Source: Marinomonas fungiae (GTDB lineage Bacteria; Pseudomonadota; Gammaproteobacteria; Pseudomonadales; Marinomonadaceae). Taken from it: a stretch of DNA of 64,000 nucleotides. The stretch lies in NCBI RefSeq assembly GCF_001418205.1, contig NZ_LIQF01000003.1, positions 372,001-436,000 of the forward strand, in the 5' to 3' direction. The position numbers and the translations under genes were made by a program. Below the pieces are notes generated by a model. That model searched no databases, was not told the DNA's origin, and saw only the letters and a program-made list of their open reading frames with translations. Position 1 is the stretch's first letter, and each line of letters starts with the position of its first letter. Of the stretch, positions 29,621-39,458 are shown piece after piece.

Positions 29621-31132
29621 TTACCCCGCTCGCTTTCCTTCTTCTGGTATCGGGTCTATGTCTGAATAGCGAATCGAGTTACTTTGATCTTGGATGATAT
29701 GGACGTGTTGTCGTGTCAGCTCTCTAGGCTCTGAAACGCCACACGCATGAACGATCAGACCAACGCTGTGTTTCATTTCGCTGACATAATTCGCCACGCG
29801 CTCGGCCTTTTCTTCCGGCACCAATCCTTTTTGCAGTTTCTTATCATGGGTTGTGATTCCGGTCGGGCACGTATTATGGTTGCATTTAAGCGCCTGAATA
29901 CAGCCAAGGGAGAATAGAAAACCTCGTGCACTGACTACGGCATCAGCCCCCATGGCAAATGCCCAAGCCACCTTACCCGGAATGATAAGCTTACCCGTAG
30001 CAATGATTTTGATGCGCGGCCTTAAACCGTAAGAGGTCACGCGGTTGACGACACCCGGCAAACTTTCTCGAACGGTCATACCGACATAATCCATCAAGGT
30101 TTGTGGCGCCGCCCCAGTGCCGCCATCTGCACTGTCTAAGGTAATAAAATCAGGCGCGTATTCTAAGCCTCGTCGATGAATTTCACTGAACAAGTCGTCA
30201 AAAAATTGCATCTCACCCACCACCAGCTTGATGCCGGTCGGCTTGCCCGTGAGTTCTCTTACCTTGACGATCATGTCCAGCAGTTCGTCAATATTGCCGA
30301 TATCGATATGACGGTTTGGACTGATTGAGTCTTCGCCCTCTTTGATATTACGCACCTCGGCGATTTCAGCGGTCACTTTCGCCCCAGGCAACATACCACC
30401 TTTGCCCGGTTTCGCGCCTTGGGACAGTTTGATCTCAATCATTTTGACTTGATCGTGCGCCGCGACTTTTTTGAGTCGATCCGTGTCCAAATGCCCTTCG
30501 CTGTCTTGTACGCCATACTTCGCTGTTCCAATCTGGAACACAATGTCACAGCCACCTTCTAGATGGTAAGGGGATAAGCCACCCTCACCCGTGTTCATCC
30601 ATACTCCTGCTTTAGCCGCGCCAATAGACAAGGCTCTCACCGCAGGCTCAGACAAGGCACCAAAACTCATCCCCGAGATATTAACAATCGAATTAGTGCT
30701 GTAAGGGTGTCGGGCTGTGTGCTCACCGAAGGTAATTGCTTTAGGCTCCACAGCTTCGCTGGCCAACTTTGGAAACGCGCTACTGACGAAAAATACATCG
30801 CCTTTTTGATTAAGTGCACGCGTTGAACCAAAGCCCTGGGTGGTATCTTCGTGTTTGGCGGCACGATATACCCAAGAACGCTCCGCTCGGTCAAAAGGCA
30901 GTTCATCGCGATCAAAAGCAAAAAAGTACTGGCGAAAGAACTCGCCCAGATGCTCAAGTGTATAGCGCATCCGCCCGATCAAAGGGTAATTACGACGAAT
31001 GGTGTGTTTAGTTTGACGAATGTCGATCAAATACAAGATGCTAAAGTACACAAACACCAGTAGCAGCAGCGCAAAAACAATGATCGCGCCCCAATGTATT
31101 ATCCAATTTGAAATAGTAAGAATCTGGTCCAT
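29621..31132 (-). CDS. FMN-binding glutamate synthase family protein, membrane-anchored
   Basis: 503 aa. An N-terminal hydrophobic anchor (~14-40) precedes a GltB-central-domain-like barrel: ISGMSFGALSEPAVRALSIG, GEGGLSPYH, DSADGGTGAAPQTLMDYVG and an Fe-S-type Cys cluster (SLGCIQALKCNHNTCPTG). Stand-alone proteins of this family lack the glutaminase domain, and their true reaction is uncertain. It lies 35 bases downstream of the PoxB-like gene, presumably co-transcribed. GGAA precedes the ATG. Confidence 0.88.
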   Translation of the reverse strand: MDQILTISNWIIHWGAIIVFALLLLVFVYFSILYLIDIRQTKHTIRRNYPLIGRMRYTLEHLGEFFRQYFFAFDRDELPFDRAERSWVYRAAKHEDTTQGFGSTRALNQKGDVFFVSSAFPKLASEAVEPKAITFGEHTARHPYSTNSIVNISGMSFGALSEPAVRALSIGAAKAGVWMNTGEGGLSPYHLEGGCDIVFQIGTAKYGVQDSEGHLDTDRLKKVAAHDQVKMIEIKLSQGAKPGKGGMLPGAKVTAEIAEVRNIKEGEDSISPNRHIDIGNIDELLDMIVKVRELTGKPTGIKLVVGEMQFFDDLFSEIHRRGLEYAPDFITLDSADGGTGAAPQTLMDYVGMTVRESLPGVVNRVTSYGLRPRIKIIATGKLIIPGKVAWAFAMGADAVVSARGFLFSLGCIQALKCNHNTCPTGITTHDKKLQKGLVPEEKAERVANYVSEMKHSVGLIVHACGVSEPRELTRQHVHIIQDQSNSIRYSDIDPIPEEGKRAG

Positions 31133-31167
31133 AACGGTTCCGAATAGATTTTTTTATAAACGTGTTA

Positions 31168-32880
31168 TTAGCGAAGAAAGTTATCTTTAAGCAGATCCGT
31201 TACTTCATCCATACGACCATTCAAGATCGCTTTAATACCAAACAAGGCCGTTGAAGCGACTTGTCCGGCTTCGATTTTAGGCGGCATCACCAGCTCCATT
31301 GGGCTGACTTTCACATCCAGTAGCGCCGGTTTATCCGAGGCCAACCATTGCGCCATGGCATTGTCGATGTCCTCTGGCGATTCCACGCGCCACGAATCCA
31401 ATCCCATGGCTTTGGCCACTTCAGAGAAGTCTGGATTTTGCAATTTCGTAAAGCTGTCTAACTGCCCTTCTACACGTTGCTCCATTTCCACAAAGCCCAA
31501 TGTTTCGTTGTTATAGATTAGCAACTTAACCGGTGTATTTTCTTGTATTAGAGTTAGTAAATCGCCCATCAACATGGTCATGCCGCCATCACCACATAGG
31601 GCGATAACAGGACGCTCGGGATACGCTTTGGCAATCCCCATCGCTTGCGGATACGCGTTCGCCATGGTGCCGTGGGATAAGCTGGTAAGAAAACGGCGTG
31701 AGCCTTTTGCCTCCAAATGACGCAGCAACCAAACCATGGGCGAACCACCATCCGCGGTGAAGATCGCGTCGTCACCCGCTAACTCATTTAACCGGCGAGT
31801 CACCGTTTGTGGGTGAATCAACGAATGATCCGAGACCTCTTCTTTACGATAGCCGTCTAAATCTTTCTGCCACTGTTTTAATGCCTTATTCAGATGCCCT
31901 TCATCGCTGCGTTGACTCAGTTTGGGAAGCAACTGCTGGATAGTGGCTTTAACATCGCCCGTTAACCCCAAATCAATCGGACAACGTTTGCCTAGATGTG
32001 TGGTTTCAACGTTTATCTGCGCGATTTTGGCGTGGGTTGGGTAAAATTGCGTGTAGGCAAAATCGGTTCCCAAGCAGATAAGCAGATCGCAGTCTAATAC
32101 GGATTCCATACCGGCTTTGTTGCCTAAGATGCCCGTCATGCCCACCTGATAAGGGTTGTTAGGTTCAATGAATTCTTTGGAGCGAGAGCTGTGCACGATA
32201 GGGGCTTTTAAGTAATTTGCTAATTCCATCAACTCTTGATTGGCGCCTTTTGCGCCAATACCAGCGTAAAGGGTAATGTTATCAGCGTCATTAATCAGCT
32301 CTACCAAGGCGTCGAGTTCAGCCGGGTTAGGATGAATAACAGGCTGTGTGCGATGCACTGACCAACGGGTATCACTGTGTACCTTTTCTTTAAACATGTC
32401 GCCGTTTACGACGACAACCGCTACGCCTTGATGCGCCAGAGCGGCTTGAGCCGCTTGGGTGACGATTCGCTGAGCTTGATCAGGGTGAGAAATGCGTTCA
32501 CAAAACACTGAGCATTGCTCGTAAAGCTTGGTTTGATCGACTTCTTGGGGGAAATTAAGTCCCTCTTCTTGGCGATCAACATTGGAAGCGATGAACACCA
32601 TTGGGGAACCGTTTCGATGAGATTCAAAAATGCCATTGATGAAATGCAAGCTACCTGGGCCACAGGTACCCGCACACAAGGCGAGTTCTTGGGTCATATA
32701 TGCCTCGGCACCTGCGGCAAATGCCCCCACCTCTTCGTGACGAACATGCACCCAATCAATATCGGAGGTCCGAATCTTATCCGTTAAGTGATTGATGGTA
32801 TCGCCGACCACGCCATAGCAGCGTTTTGCGCCAGCATCAGCCAATGTTTCAACGATCACCTCAGCAACATCTTTACTCAT
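31168..32880 (-). CDS. poxB: thiamine-diphosphate-dependent pyruvate oxidase / dehydrogenase (PoxB-like)
   Basis: 570 aa (E. coli PoxB: 572 aa). The PYR domain has the catalytic glutamate in VRHEEVGAFAAGAEAY and the typical LCAGTCGPGSLHFINGIFE; the TPP domain has VIALCGDGGMTMLMGDLLTL with the metal-binding GDG. PoxB converts pyruvate to acetate and CO2, passing electrons to quinone. The far C-terminus lacks an obvious match to the E. coli lipid-binding tail, so membrane activation is uncertain. First gene of a pair with the FMN protein. Confidence 0.85.
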   Translation of the reverse strand: MSKDVAEVIVETLADAGAKRCYGVVGDTINHLTDKIRTSDIDWVHVRHEEVGAFAAGAEAYMTQELALCAGTCGPGSLHFINGIFESHRNGSPMVFIASNVDRQEEGLNFPQEVDQTKLYEQCSVFCERISHPDQAQRIVTQAAQAALAHQGVAVVVVNGDMFKEKVHSDTRWSVHRTQPVIHPNPAELDALVELINDADNITLYAGIGAKGANQELMELANYLKAPIVHSSRSKEFIEPNNPYQVGMTGILGNKAGMESVLDCDLLICLGTDFAYTQFYPTHAKIAQINVETTHLGKRCPIDLGLTGDVKATIQQLLPKLSQRSDEGHLNKALKQWQKDLDGYRKEEVSDHSLIHPQTVTRRLNELAGDDAIFTADGGSPMVWLLRHLEAKGSRRFLTSLSHGTMANAYPQAMGIAKAYPERPVIALCGDGGMTMLMGDLLTLIQENTPVKLLIYNNETLGFVEMEQRVEGQLDSFTKLQNPDFSEVAKAMGLDSWRVESPEDIDNAMAQWLASDKPALLDVKVSPMELVMPPKIEAGQVASTALFGIKAILNGRMDEVTDLLKDNFLR

Positions 32881-33101
32881 CTTCCTTTACTCCTTTGTTA
32901 GCCTCTTCCGACATAATGGCGTAAGCGCTGCTCGGTGTCTCAATAATGGCGACACTTTCTCTAAATATGCAAAGAAGCATGTTTGCAACACAATGTTCAA
33001 GAAAAACGCTATCGTCGCTTTCAGCATGTTTTTTCAAAGTGAGCCTCTCGATTAAACGAGCACGCTCGATTAGAATTCGCCAAAAATCTGAAGTGATTGA
33101 A

Positions 33102-34263
33102 ATGCATCTGACTAAAAAAGAGTTCTTTGAAGCCATTAACTTAGCTAGACCGTTACTGATAATTTTTATTTGTATTGCCCATATCCCAGAGGTAAAAGGC
33201 TACATTTCCACCTCAGATCAGTGGCTAGAATTTGGCAGCTTGGTACCCGTATTCATTTTGGATTTCTTGGCACGAGGCGCGGTGCCAATTTTGACCGCTA
33301 TTTCTGGCTATCTCGCCTATCACTCCTATCAGAAACGGGCCTACGCTAATCTGGTCAGAGAAAAATCTATCCGCTTATTGTGGCCATACATTGTCTGGAA
33401 CTTTATCGCGATCTGCGTCTATTGGCTGGTGTTTTATAATTTTGACCATGAAATCGCCAATGTTTCTCAGATCGTTGACAACGTTAATGCCTTCTCAACG
33501 GCGCTTTTGGGGCTAAATCTCAATATGCCCATTAACGTCTCGACCTACTTTGTACGTGACCTATTTGTCATTATTTTATTCATTCCATTCATCGATATTC
33601 TAACGCGCTATTGGAGCTTAACCGCTATTGTCTTGCTGTCCGTTGTGGCTGTTTTGTGGCAAGTGCCCAGTATTGTTCTCCATATCGGAGAGTTTCGAGA
33701 AACAATTCTGTTTCGAGTGGATATGATTTTTTTCTTTATCCTAGGGTACATACTTTCTAGGAATAAAATTTTGCCAAAGAATCTCTCAACAGCATTCCTT
33801 GTACTATCGATAACGCTCATAGTAGTCGTTGGCACGCTAGTCAGTATGTGCTTATCTTACTTTGAGCCATCAGCTTCAGTCTTCAATCGTTTAAGACTGT
33901 TGATGGGCTTGTTTTTCATTGTCATGATCCCAGCGATATTTAAGCTTCTATTATTGAGCCAAAAGACCAAGATTGGCTCAGTTTTAAACTTCTTATCTCC
34001 CTACTCCTTCACGCTATTTTTATCTCATATCGTGATTACACAATTATTCCAATATGTATTCTGGAACCTACTGGGTTGGAAGGAAAACGGAAAGCTCCCC
34101 TTTCTTACTGTTTATAAGCTATATATTTAGCTATATAGGTTTTCTGGTCATGGGAGCGATCTTGATTCGCAATGGCTGGCTTTGGTTACAGTCGAAACTG
34201 ATCAGGCTTAAACTTACCGCCTTGGCAAGATCAAAACCTAAGGAATTGAACAAAGCTGGATAA
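33102..34263 (+). pseudogene. acyltransferase-3 family membrane protein, frameshifted near the 3' end
   Basis: Integral-membrane acyltransferase (HTKKEFFE-type start, about ten helices, LARPLLIIFICIAHIPEVKG, AISGYLAYHSYQKR, SFTLFLSHIVITQLFQYVF). The ATG at 33102 begins just before the conserved first helix; the frame is open further upstream without a ribosome site. The first frame stops at 34130, but the last helix (ISYIFSYIGFLVMGAILIRN) continues in the next frame to 34263. Removing one base of the C4 run at 34097-34100 rejoins them. It is either a real one-base insertion or a sequencing error. Such proteins O-acylate surface sugars or lipids. Confidence 0.72.
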
Positions 34264-34447
34264 CCATTAAGCAACTGGTGTCCTAACCTATCAATGTGCC
34301 TTCGTCAACGACACGCATCGTATCCAACTTCCACTCTCAAAAGTGAGAATCTTTAAGATTTAAGCCGTCAGAATAAACGTCGATTTTATTCAATTATTCA
34401 GCAATCTTCGCACTTATACTGCCTTTCAAACCTAACGGAGAAAAGCA

Positions 34448-34894
34448 ATGAAAAGAGCTGATTACGTCAATTTACCCTCTACTCTACTAAAACACCTTTT
34501 TGATCAAGAAGTATTAATCAAGCAAAATGTGGAAGAGACTTTTGGTCTCACGATTTGGGAGTTAGTTAAGCTGCGCTCATCACAAATAAATCAATGTGCC
34601 TACTGTATTGCAATGCACACTAAGCAAGCACGACAGTATGGGGAAAATGATAATAGAATTATTGGATTGAGTGCATGGCGTGATATGCCCTTTTACACCG
34701 CTAAAGAATGCCTAGCGCTTGAGTTGTGTGAAAAGCTAACGCAATCTGAAGCCATTGACGATATGTTTTATGCAAAACTGACCCAAGAATTCGATGATAA
34801 GGCTTTATTGACTCTAACGATTGCTATTAATGCGATCAATAGCTGGAACAGAGTCGTCAAAATGTTTAAGCCAAATGTGGATTTCAATGACTGA
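34448..34894 (+). CDS. AhpD-like carboxymuconolactone decarboxylase family protein
   Basis: 148 aa. The alkylhydroperoxidase CxxC site with distal His is present in NQCAYCIAMHTKQARQYGE. Such proteins reduce hydroperoxides or act as thiol-linked stress proteins. CGGAG precedes the ATG. The AraC regulator gene begins eight bases before its stop, so the two are coupled. Confidence 0.9.
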   Translation: MKRADYVNLPSTLLKHLFDQEVLIKQNVEETFGLTIWELVKLRSSQINQCAYCIAMHTKQARQYGENDNRIIGLSAWRDMPFYTAKECLALELCEKLTQSEAIDDMFYAKLTQEFDDKALLTLTIAINAINSWNRVVKMFKPNVDFND

Positions 34895-35660
34895 AGCGCT
34901 TTCTCTCGATATAGAAACACCTCAAGGTGATGCCAGTAAGTATGTGCAGGCCATATGGCTTGCACGTAGCGCTTCGGCTGGTGAGGTATGGCTTCCAAGT
35001 GATGCGGGGACAGGAGTCACATTTTTAATAAAGGGAAGCGCCCTCGTTGACGGTGCCCCAATCAAACACGGCTATGACATTCAACGACGCTCGATACAAT
35101 CAAAAAAGCTTTGTTACTCATCCGAAATGTTGCTTTTTGGGCTTCGCTTTCAACCAGCGGGATTCACTCAATTAGAATCTTTTGAACATCCTTTAACTGA
35201 TCCTATAAACCTAGCTTTTGTTGCGGAAAAAGTAAGATGTTGCTCCGATTTATCAGACTTTAAAAAAATCTTAGAGCCCTTTTTTGACTTTAGCCAAACG
35301 CATGATCATATCGCCGATTTCACGCGAGCTTTTATCCAACAACTCAATGAGCACACCTCGCTTGTTGACGCCCTTGAAAAAATCCCCCTCAGTCAGCGTC
35401 AACTAGAAAGACATATCAAACATCAGTGTGGCATTACACCAAAGCATTTGGAGCGGATATACCGTGTTCGCCACGCAATGAACGCAATCAAAACAAACAC
35501 AGACAGGACTCTAACTCAAATCGCTTTGGAGTGCGGTTTCTCTGACCAGTCTCATTTAGTAAGAGAATTTAACAGCATCGTTAAGATCACACCTGCTAAG
35601 TATCGAACACTTATTGCGGCGCAGAAAAACAATATAGATCCAGTGCTCGCCCGCCATTAA
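34887..35660 (+). CDS. AraC family transcriptional regulator
   Basis: 257 aa from ATG 34887, overlapping the AhpD-like gene by eight bases (GTGGA six bases upstream); the longer upstream frame is a shadow of that gene. C-terminal AraC helix-turn-helix pair: LSQRQLERHIKHQCGITPKH and LTQIALECGFSDQSHLVREF. The N-terminal domain resembles DUF6597-type sensors. Probably regulates the AhpD-like gene, by analogy with similar pairs. Confidence 0.88.
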   Translation: MTEALSLDIETPQGDASKYVQAIWLARSASAGEVWLPSDAGTGVTFLIKGSALVDGAPIKHGYDIQRRSIQSKKLCYSSEMLLFGLRFQPAGFTQLESFEHPLTDPINLAFVAEKVRCCSDLSDFKKILEPFFDFSQTHDHIADFTRAFIQQLNEHTSLVDALEKIPLSQRQLERHIKHQCGITPKHLERIYRVRHAMNAIKTNTDRTLTQIALECGFSDQSHLVREFNSIVKITPAKYRTLIAAQKNNIDPVLARH

Positions 35661-35982
35661 GTCGGAAAATCTACGAAATAGCCCCCCTTTGCCAATTTAG
35701 AGAATAGGCCCGAGCTAATAAGAAGTTAGTTCAAGTCACTTTTTAAGGCGAGTGTCCTAAGTTACTCGATCACAACTCCAATAAAAATAATTAAAAAAAT
35801 TTAATTATCAAATATATCTATAAACTTGGCTCTCTGACTAGTAAATACCCATATTGCCATTTCTCTTAGTTTATCCCTTTTCAACAAGACTAAGAAAATA
35901 ATTAGATCTCTAACCATACTCAACTTACTTTAGTTGCCTTCCTGCGTCGCTTTTGTAAACTTTTAATAAAGGAGGATCGTCT
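35661..35982. other. intergenic region with a diverged REP-like unit, upstream of betT
   Basis: 322 bp without a gene. 35667-35760 contains a diverged copy of the REP unit found at 40.5 kb: it begins AAAATCTACGAAATA, has a C6 run, and ends TCACTTTTTAAGG followed by CGAGTGTCCTAA. The rest is AT-rich and should hold the betT promoter. Confidence 0.7.
35667..35760 (+). repeat. diverged REP-like repeat copy
   Basis: Shares its first 15 bases and the tail TCACTTTTTAAGG with the array at 40.5-41.1 kb; the internal hairpin seen in the array is lost. Confidence 0.7.
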
Positions 35983-37974
35983 ATGAATCAAATAAAAAAG
36001 GCAGGGACGGGGGTAATGCTGCTACCAGTTTTTGTCCCAACCGCTGTTATCACATTACTTCTAATTATTGGTACTCTAAGCAATCCTGAGCTTGCAGGCA
36101 AAGCTTTTCAGGGTGCCTTGACTTGGATAACCAACACTTTTGGCTGGTTCTACATGTTAGCAACGGCAGTGTTTCTGGTGTTTCTTGTGTGCATCGGATT
36201 CAGTCGTTGGGGTAACATACGCTTAGGAGCCGATCACGGTGATCCTGATTACAGCTTCCCAGCTTGGTTCGCCATGCTATTTTCTGCTGGTTATGGTATT
36301 GCGTTGCTATTCTTTGGCGTCGCAGAGCCAGTCCTGCATTTTTCACAACCACCTAGCGCCACGCCTGAAACCATCAATGCAGCGCGAGAAGCGATGCAAA
36401 TTGCCTATTTCCATTGGGGGCTGCACATTTGGGGAATCTACGGTCTAATGGGGCTAGTGTTAGCTTACTTCACCTTCCGCCATGGCTTACCATTATCCGT
36501 CCGCTCAGCCTTGTACCCTTTAATTGGCGATCGCATCCATGGACCTATTGGTCACACGGTTGATGTGTTTGCCATATTAGGCACACTATTTGGCTTAGCG
36601 ACAACGCTTGGCCTATCCGTCACACAAATAAATGCCGGTTTACACTATCTATGGAACGATATTCCAATCAGCACAACCGTTCAAATTACCGCTATTGGTT
36701 TAATCACATTAGCAGCAATCGGTTCAGTAGTGGCTGGTATGGATAAAGGGGTTAAAAACCTATCCATTTTAAATATGGGCTTAGCCGTATTCATTATGAC
36801 GATTGTGTTCTTTGTGGGACCAAGCATCCATATCCTTGATGCGTTTGTTCAAAACACAGGTGCCTACCTGAGCAACATTGTTGAACGTACTTTCAACCTA
36901 CAAGCTTATACTCAAAGCGATTGGATCGGTAACTGGACACTGTTTATCTTCGCATGGACGATCGCTTGGGCACCTTTTGTTGGGCTGTTTATTGCCAAAA
37001 TTAGTCGAGGAAGAACAATCCGCCAGTTTATTTTCGGCGTACTTGCGGTACCGACCATCTTTACTTTTCTTTGGTTCTCGATCTTTGGGGATACGGCCCT
37101 ACACTTGATCATGGAAGAAGGTAAAAGCGTACTGATTGGCGAAGTTCAGGCGGATCACTCAGTCGCCCTATTCCAATTCTATGACTTACTACCAGGCTCA
37201 ACATTCTTGTCTGTTGTGACAGTTTTCTTGATCATCACCTTTTTCGTCACCTCCTCCGACTCTGGTTCATTAGTCGTTGATTCATTGGCTTCTGGTGGAG
37301 CACTGGAAACTCCGATCTGGCAACGTGTTTTTTGGGCGTCACTAGAGGGTGTCATTGCCGCCACATTACTATTAGCGGGCGGTTTGAGCGCATTACAAAC
37401 CATGAGCATTCTGGCTGCCTTGCCGTTTGCCATTATTATGCTGATCGCCGCAGCAGGCTTGTGGCGAGCGCTGGTAATTGAAGGACATCGAGGCGCGGCA
37501 GTTGAAGCCGCAGCAACACCTACTCGGGCCTTTAGCAATGAAGGCAACTGGCGTAAACGTCTAAGCACTCTGTTTAAATTCCCAGGTGAAGCCAAGGTCA
37601 CGCACTTTATTAAAGAAGTGGTTGAGCCCGCCATGGTAGAAGTACAAAAAGAGCTTGCAGTTCATGGCTGGAATGCCAACATCACGCGTGAAGATAATGG
37701 CGTTACATTTCAATTGGAACGTGATGACAAATTAGACTTTTATTACCAAGTCCTCGCTACAGAGCATGAGATACCTGAAGCGCACAGCGAGAATTCAAAG
37801 TACGACACTCACTGGCAGGCCGATGTCTACATTAGAAATGGCGCTCTAGGTTATGAGCTGTTTGGCTGCAGTCAAGATGAAGTTATCCGTGATCTGATTG
37901 ACCAGCTAGAGCAGTATTTCAACTTTGTGGATGCCGCACCAGGACACCTTCCTTGGAATACGGTTTCAGACTAA
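35983..37974 (+). CDS. betT: BCCT family choline/betaine transporter
   Basis: 663 aa (E. coli BetT: 677 aa). Twelve membrane helices and a long cytoplasmic C-terminal tail (~500-663) as in high-affinity BetT choline transporters, which sense osmolality through that tail. Signature region FAWTIAWAPFVGLFIAKISR followed by GRTIRQF is present. Substrate choline is inferred from length and overall likeness; the betABI genes are not in the window. AAAGGAGG lies before the ATG. Terminator follows directly. Confidence 0.88.
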   Translation: MNQIKKAGTGVMLLPVFVPTAVITLLLIIGTLSNPELAGKAFQGALTWITNTFGWFYMLATAVFLVFLVCIGFSRWGNIRLGADHGDPDYSFPAWFAMLFSAGYGIALLFFGVAEPVLHFSQPPSATPETINAAREAMQIAYFHWGLHIWGIYGLMGLVLAYFTFRHGLPLSVRSALYPLIGDRIHGPIGHTVDVFAILGTLFGLATTLGLSVTQINAGLHYLWNDIPISTTVQITAIGLITLAAIGSVVAGMDKGVKNLSILNMGLAVFIMTIVFFVGPSIHILDAFVQNTGAYLSNIVERTFNLQAYTQSDWIGNWTLFIFAWTIAWAPFVGLFIAKISRGRTIRQFIFGVLAVPTIFTFLWFSIFGDTALHLIMEEGKSVLIGEVQADHSVALFQFYDLLPGSTFLSVVTVFLIITFFVTSSDSGSLVVDSLASGGALETPIWQRVFWASLEGVIAATLLLAGGLSALQTMSILAALPFAIIMLIAAAGLWRALVIEGHRGAAVEAAATPTRAFSNEGNWRKRLSTLFKFPGEAKVTHFIKEVVEPAMVEVQKELAVHGWNANITREDNGVTFQLERDDKLDFYYQVLATEHEIPEAHSENSKYDTHWQADVYIRNGALGYELFGCSQDEVIRDLIDQLEQYFNFVDAAPGHLPWNTVSD

Positions 37975-37983
37975 CGTGAAACA

Positions 37984-38014
37984 AAATGGGAGCTAAATTA
38001 GCTCCCATTTTTTA
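37984..38014 (+). terminator. rho-independent terminator after betT
   Basis: 11-bp perfect stem AAATGGGAGCT/AGCTCCCATTT, 5-base loop, T6 tail. Confidence 0.92.
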
Positions 38015-38046
38015 CATTACCGCTAGCACTTATAACGCCACTTATA

Positions 38047-38133
38047 GGTGAGTATCTTTTTAATGAGTCGGATGAAGCCGCACTCATGGCCTATGTTGAC
38101 CGAAACCCAATCCGCGCCATGATCATCAGATGA
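38047..38133 (+). pseudogene. decayed RAYT transposase fragment with REP-like box
   Basis: A REP-like box (GGTGAGTATC, 38047-38056) is followed by 38071-38133, which codes DEAALMAYVDRNPIRAMIIR and a stop. This matches the intact RAYT at 39.9 kb (DEAALMACMAYVDLNPVRAM) except that three residues are missing. It is all that remains of another copy. Confidence 0.8.
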
Positions 38134-38137
38134 ACAT

Positions 38138-39232
38138 TTACGTGTTTATGTCATTTGCCGCTTCGTTAGTGCTAGATCTAAATAAGCCTTCGAACCTTGT
38201 GTTGTAGGCCTCTAAAAATGCGTTACTCAAAGTATTTTTGATAGTCTGCCAAGTACCAATCTCAGGGTTATCAAGTTGCCCAGAAAAATCCAATCTCGTT
38301 GCCACTTTGTCACTATCGCTATTGGTCAGAATACCAGCCACACCGCCACCAATAGCCTCCCAAGCCATCTGAAATGGGTTGTCGTTCTGATCCTCAACAT
38401 CTTGTTCCCAGTCAAAGATATCTACATCCTTAAAAAGGGGTTTTACATAGCCACTTAAAGCTCCATCCTTCGCTTGTATTTCACTCACTAACTGACCTGT
38501 ACCACCGTTAAAATCTAGACCTGCATAAGCCCTAGACAGGTCGTTGAACATAGGCAAACTTAACTCTTCACAGCGTAAGGCGACAATAAAGTCATCATCT
38601 ACAAATGGATCTAACTCCGCATTAACAATCACTTTGGCATCATTTAATGCATTGGCCGTCACATCTAAGGTAGCCACCCTACCGTTGCCTTGATCGACGT
38701 TCGTTAAATTATTCAGCGTTGCTTCGATATTGTTAATTTGAATGTTAACAGGTGGTGTTGATTGAAAGTTGCGAAAAGCAATCGTGCCACCATGAACCTC
38801 TACTTTATTAATAACGATAGGCGTTAGGTCATTGACCGCTTTGCGCCAATCAGCACCTTGGCCAGATTGGCTTTGCTGCTTGGACTCACCATCAACAAAA
38901 TTAACCTCTGGCTCATTAAAGACAAAATCAGCAACCACAGCACCTTTAAATAACGCGCTCCAGCTCAACGAGATATCGACTTTATCCACCCTTACAAAAG
39001 GAACCTGCTTCGTACCATCGACCTTTACAATGGATAGCTCATGAAGCTGGTATGCCCCTCTGTATAATTGCAGTGAAACATGATCAATATGCCCCTTGTA
39101 GCCTTCCATATTCTCAAGCCGTTTATTCAAAAACTTGGTCAACCAGTAAGGTAATGTCAGGTGAATCATCAGCAAAACTAGAGCAATAACACCAACCCAA
39201 ATCAGGGTTCCATTTATTCTTCGCTTAGTCAT
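38138..39232 (-). CDS. DUF748 / AsmA-like envelope protein
   Basis: 364 aa. N-terminal transmembrane anchor (~10-30, TLIWVGVIALVLLMIHLTL) with the rest probably periplasmic. DUF748 signature parts: LSIVKVDGTKQVPFVRVDKV, VVADFVFNEPEVNFVDGE and INKVEVHGGTIAFRNF. Members of the AsmA-like superfamily are linked to outer-membrane lipid homeostasis; the role here is not known. It lies between the decayed RAYT fragment and the intact RAYT, on the opposite strand to both. Confidence 0.82.
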   Translation of the reverse strand: MTKRRINGTLIWVGVIALVLLMIHLTLPYWLTKFLNKRLENMEGYKGHIDHVSLQLYRGAYQLHELSIVKVDGTKQVPFVRVDKVDISLSWSALFKGAVVADFVFNEPEVNFVDGESKQQSQSGQGADWRKAVNDLTPIVINKVEVHGGTIAFRNFQSTPPVNIQINNIEATLNNLTNVDQGNGRVATLDVTANALNDAKVIVNAELDPFVDDDFIVALRCEELSLPMFNDLSRAYAGLDFNGGTGQLVSEIQAKDGALSGYVKPLFKDVDIFDWEQDVEDQNDNPFQMAWEAIGGGVAGILTNSDSDKVATRLDFSGQLDNPEIGTWQTIKNTLSNAFLEAYNTRFEGLFRSSTNEAANDINT

Positions 39233-39458
39233 AAAAATCCCTCTTTTGCCACAACATTAGATGGATCGGGTGTATCCAAGCAACTAAGAAGGCTAAAACC
39301 CTCAATTAAGATGCATTATTTGCACATAACGGAGTCAATCAACTTCCAATTTTCGAGTGGGCAGATCAGAGCTAATACTGGACCAAAAACCATGACTGTA
39401 TATTTATACAGATATGATTTAAACTTACCCAAACACCTCAAGGATAGAGGATTTGAGT

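Noticed and set aside
32873-33136. 87-codon minus-strand frame between poxB and the acyltransferase
   Set aside because: It overlaps the poxB start and the acyltransferase 5' region, has no ribosome site and no recognisable domain.
34054-34263. separate small membrane protein
   Set aside because: It is the natural continuation of the acyltransferase in the next frame, so a frameshift is a better reading than an independent gene.
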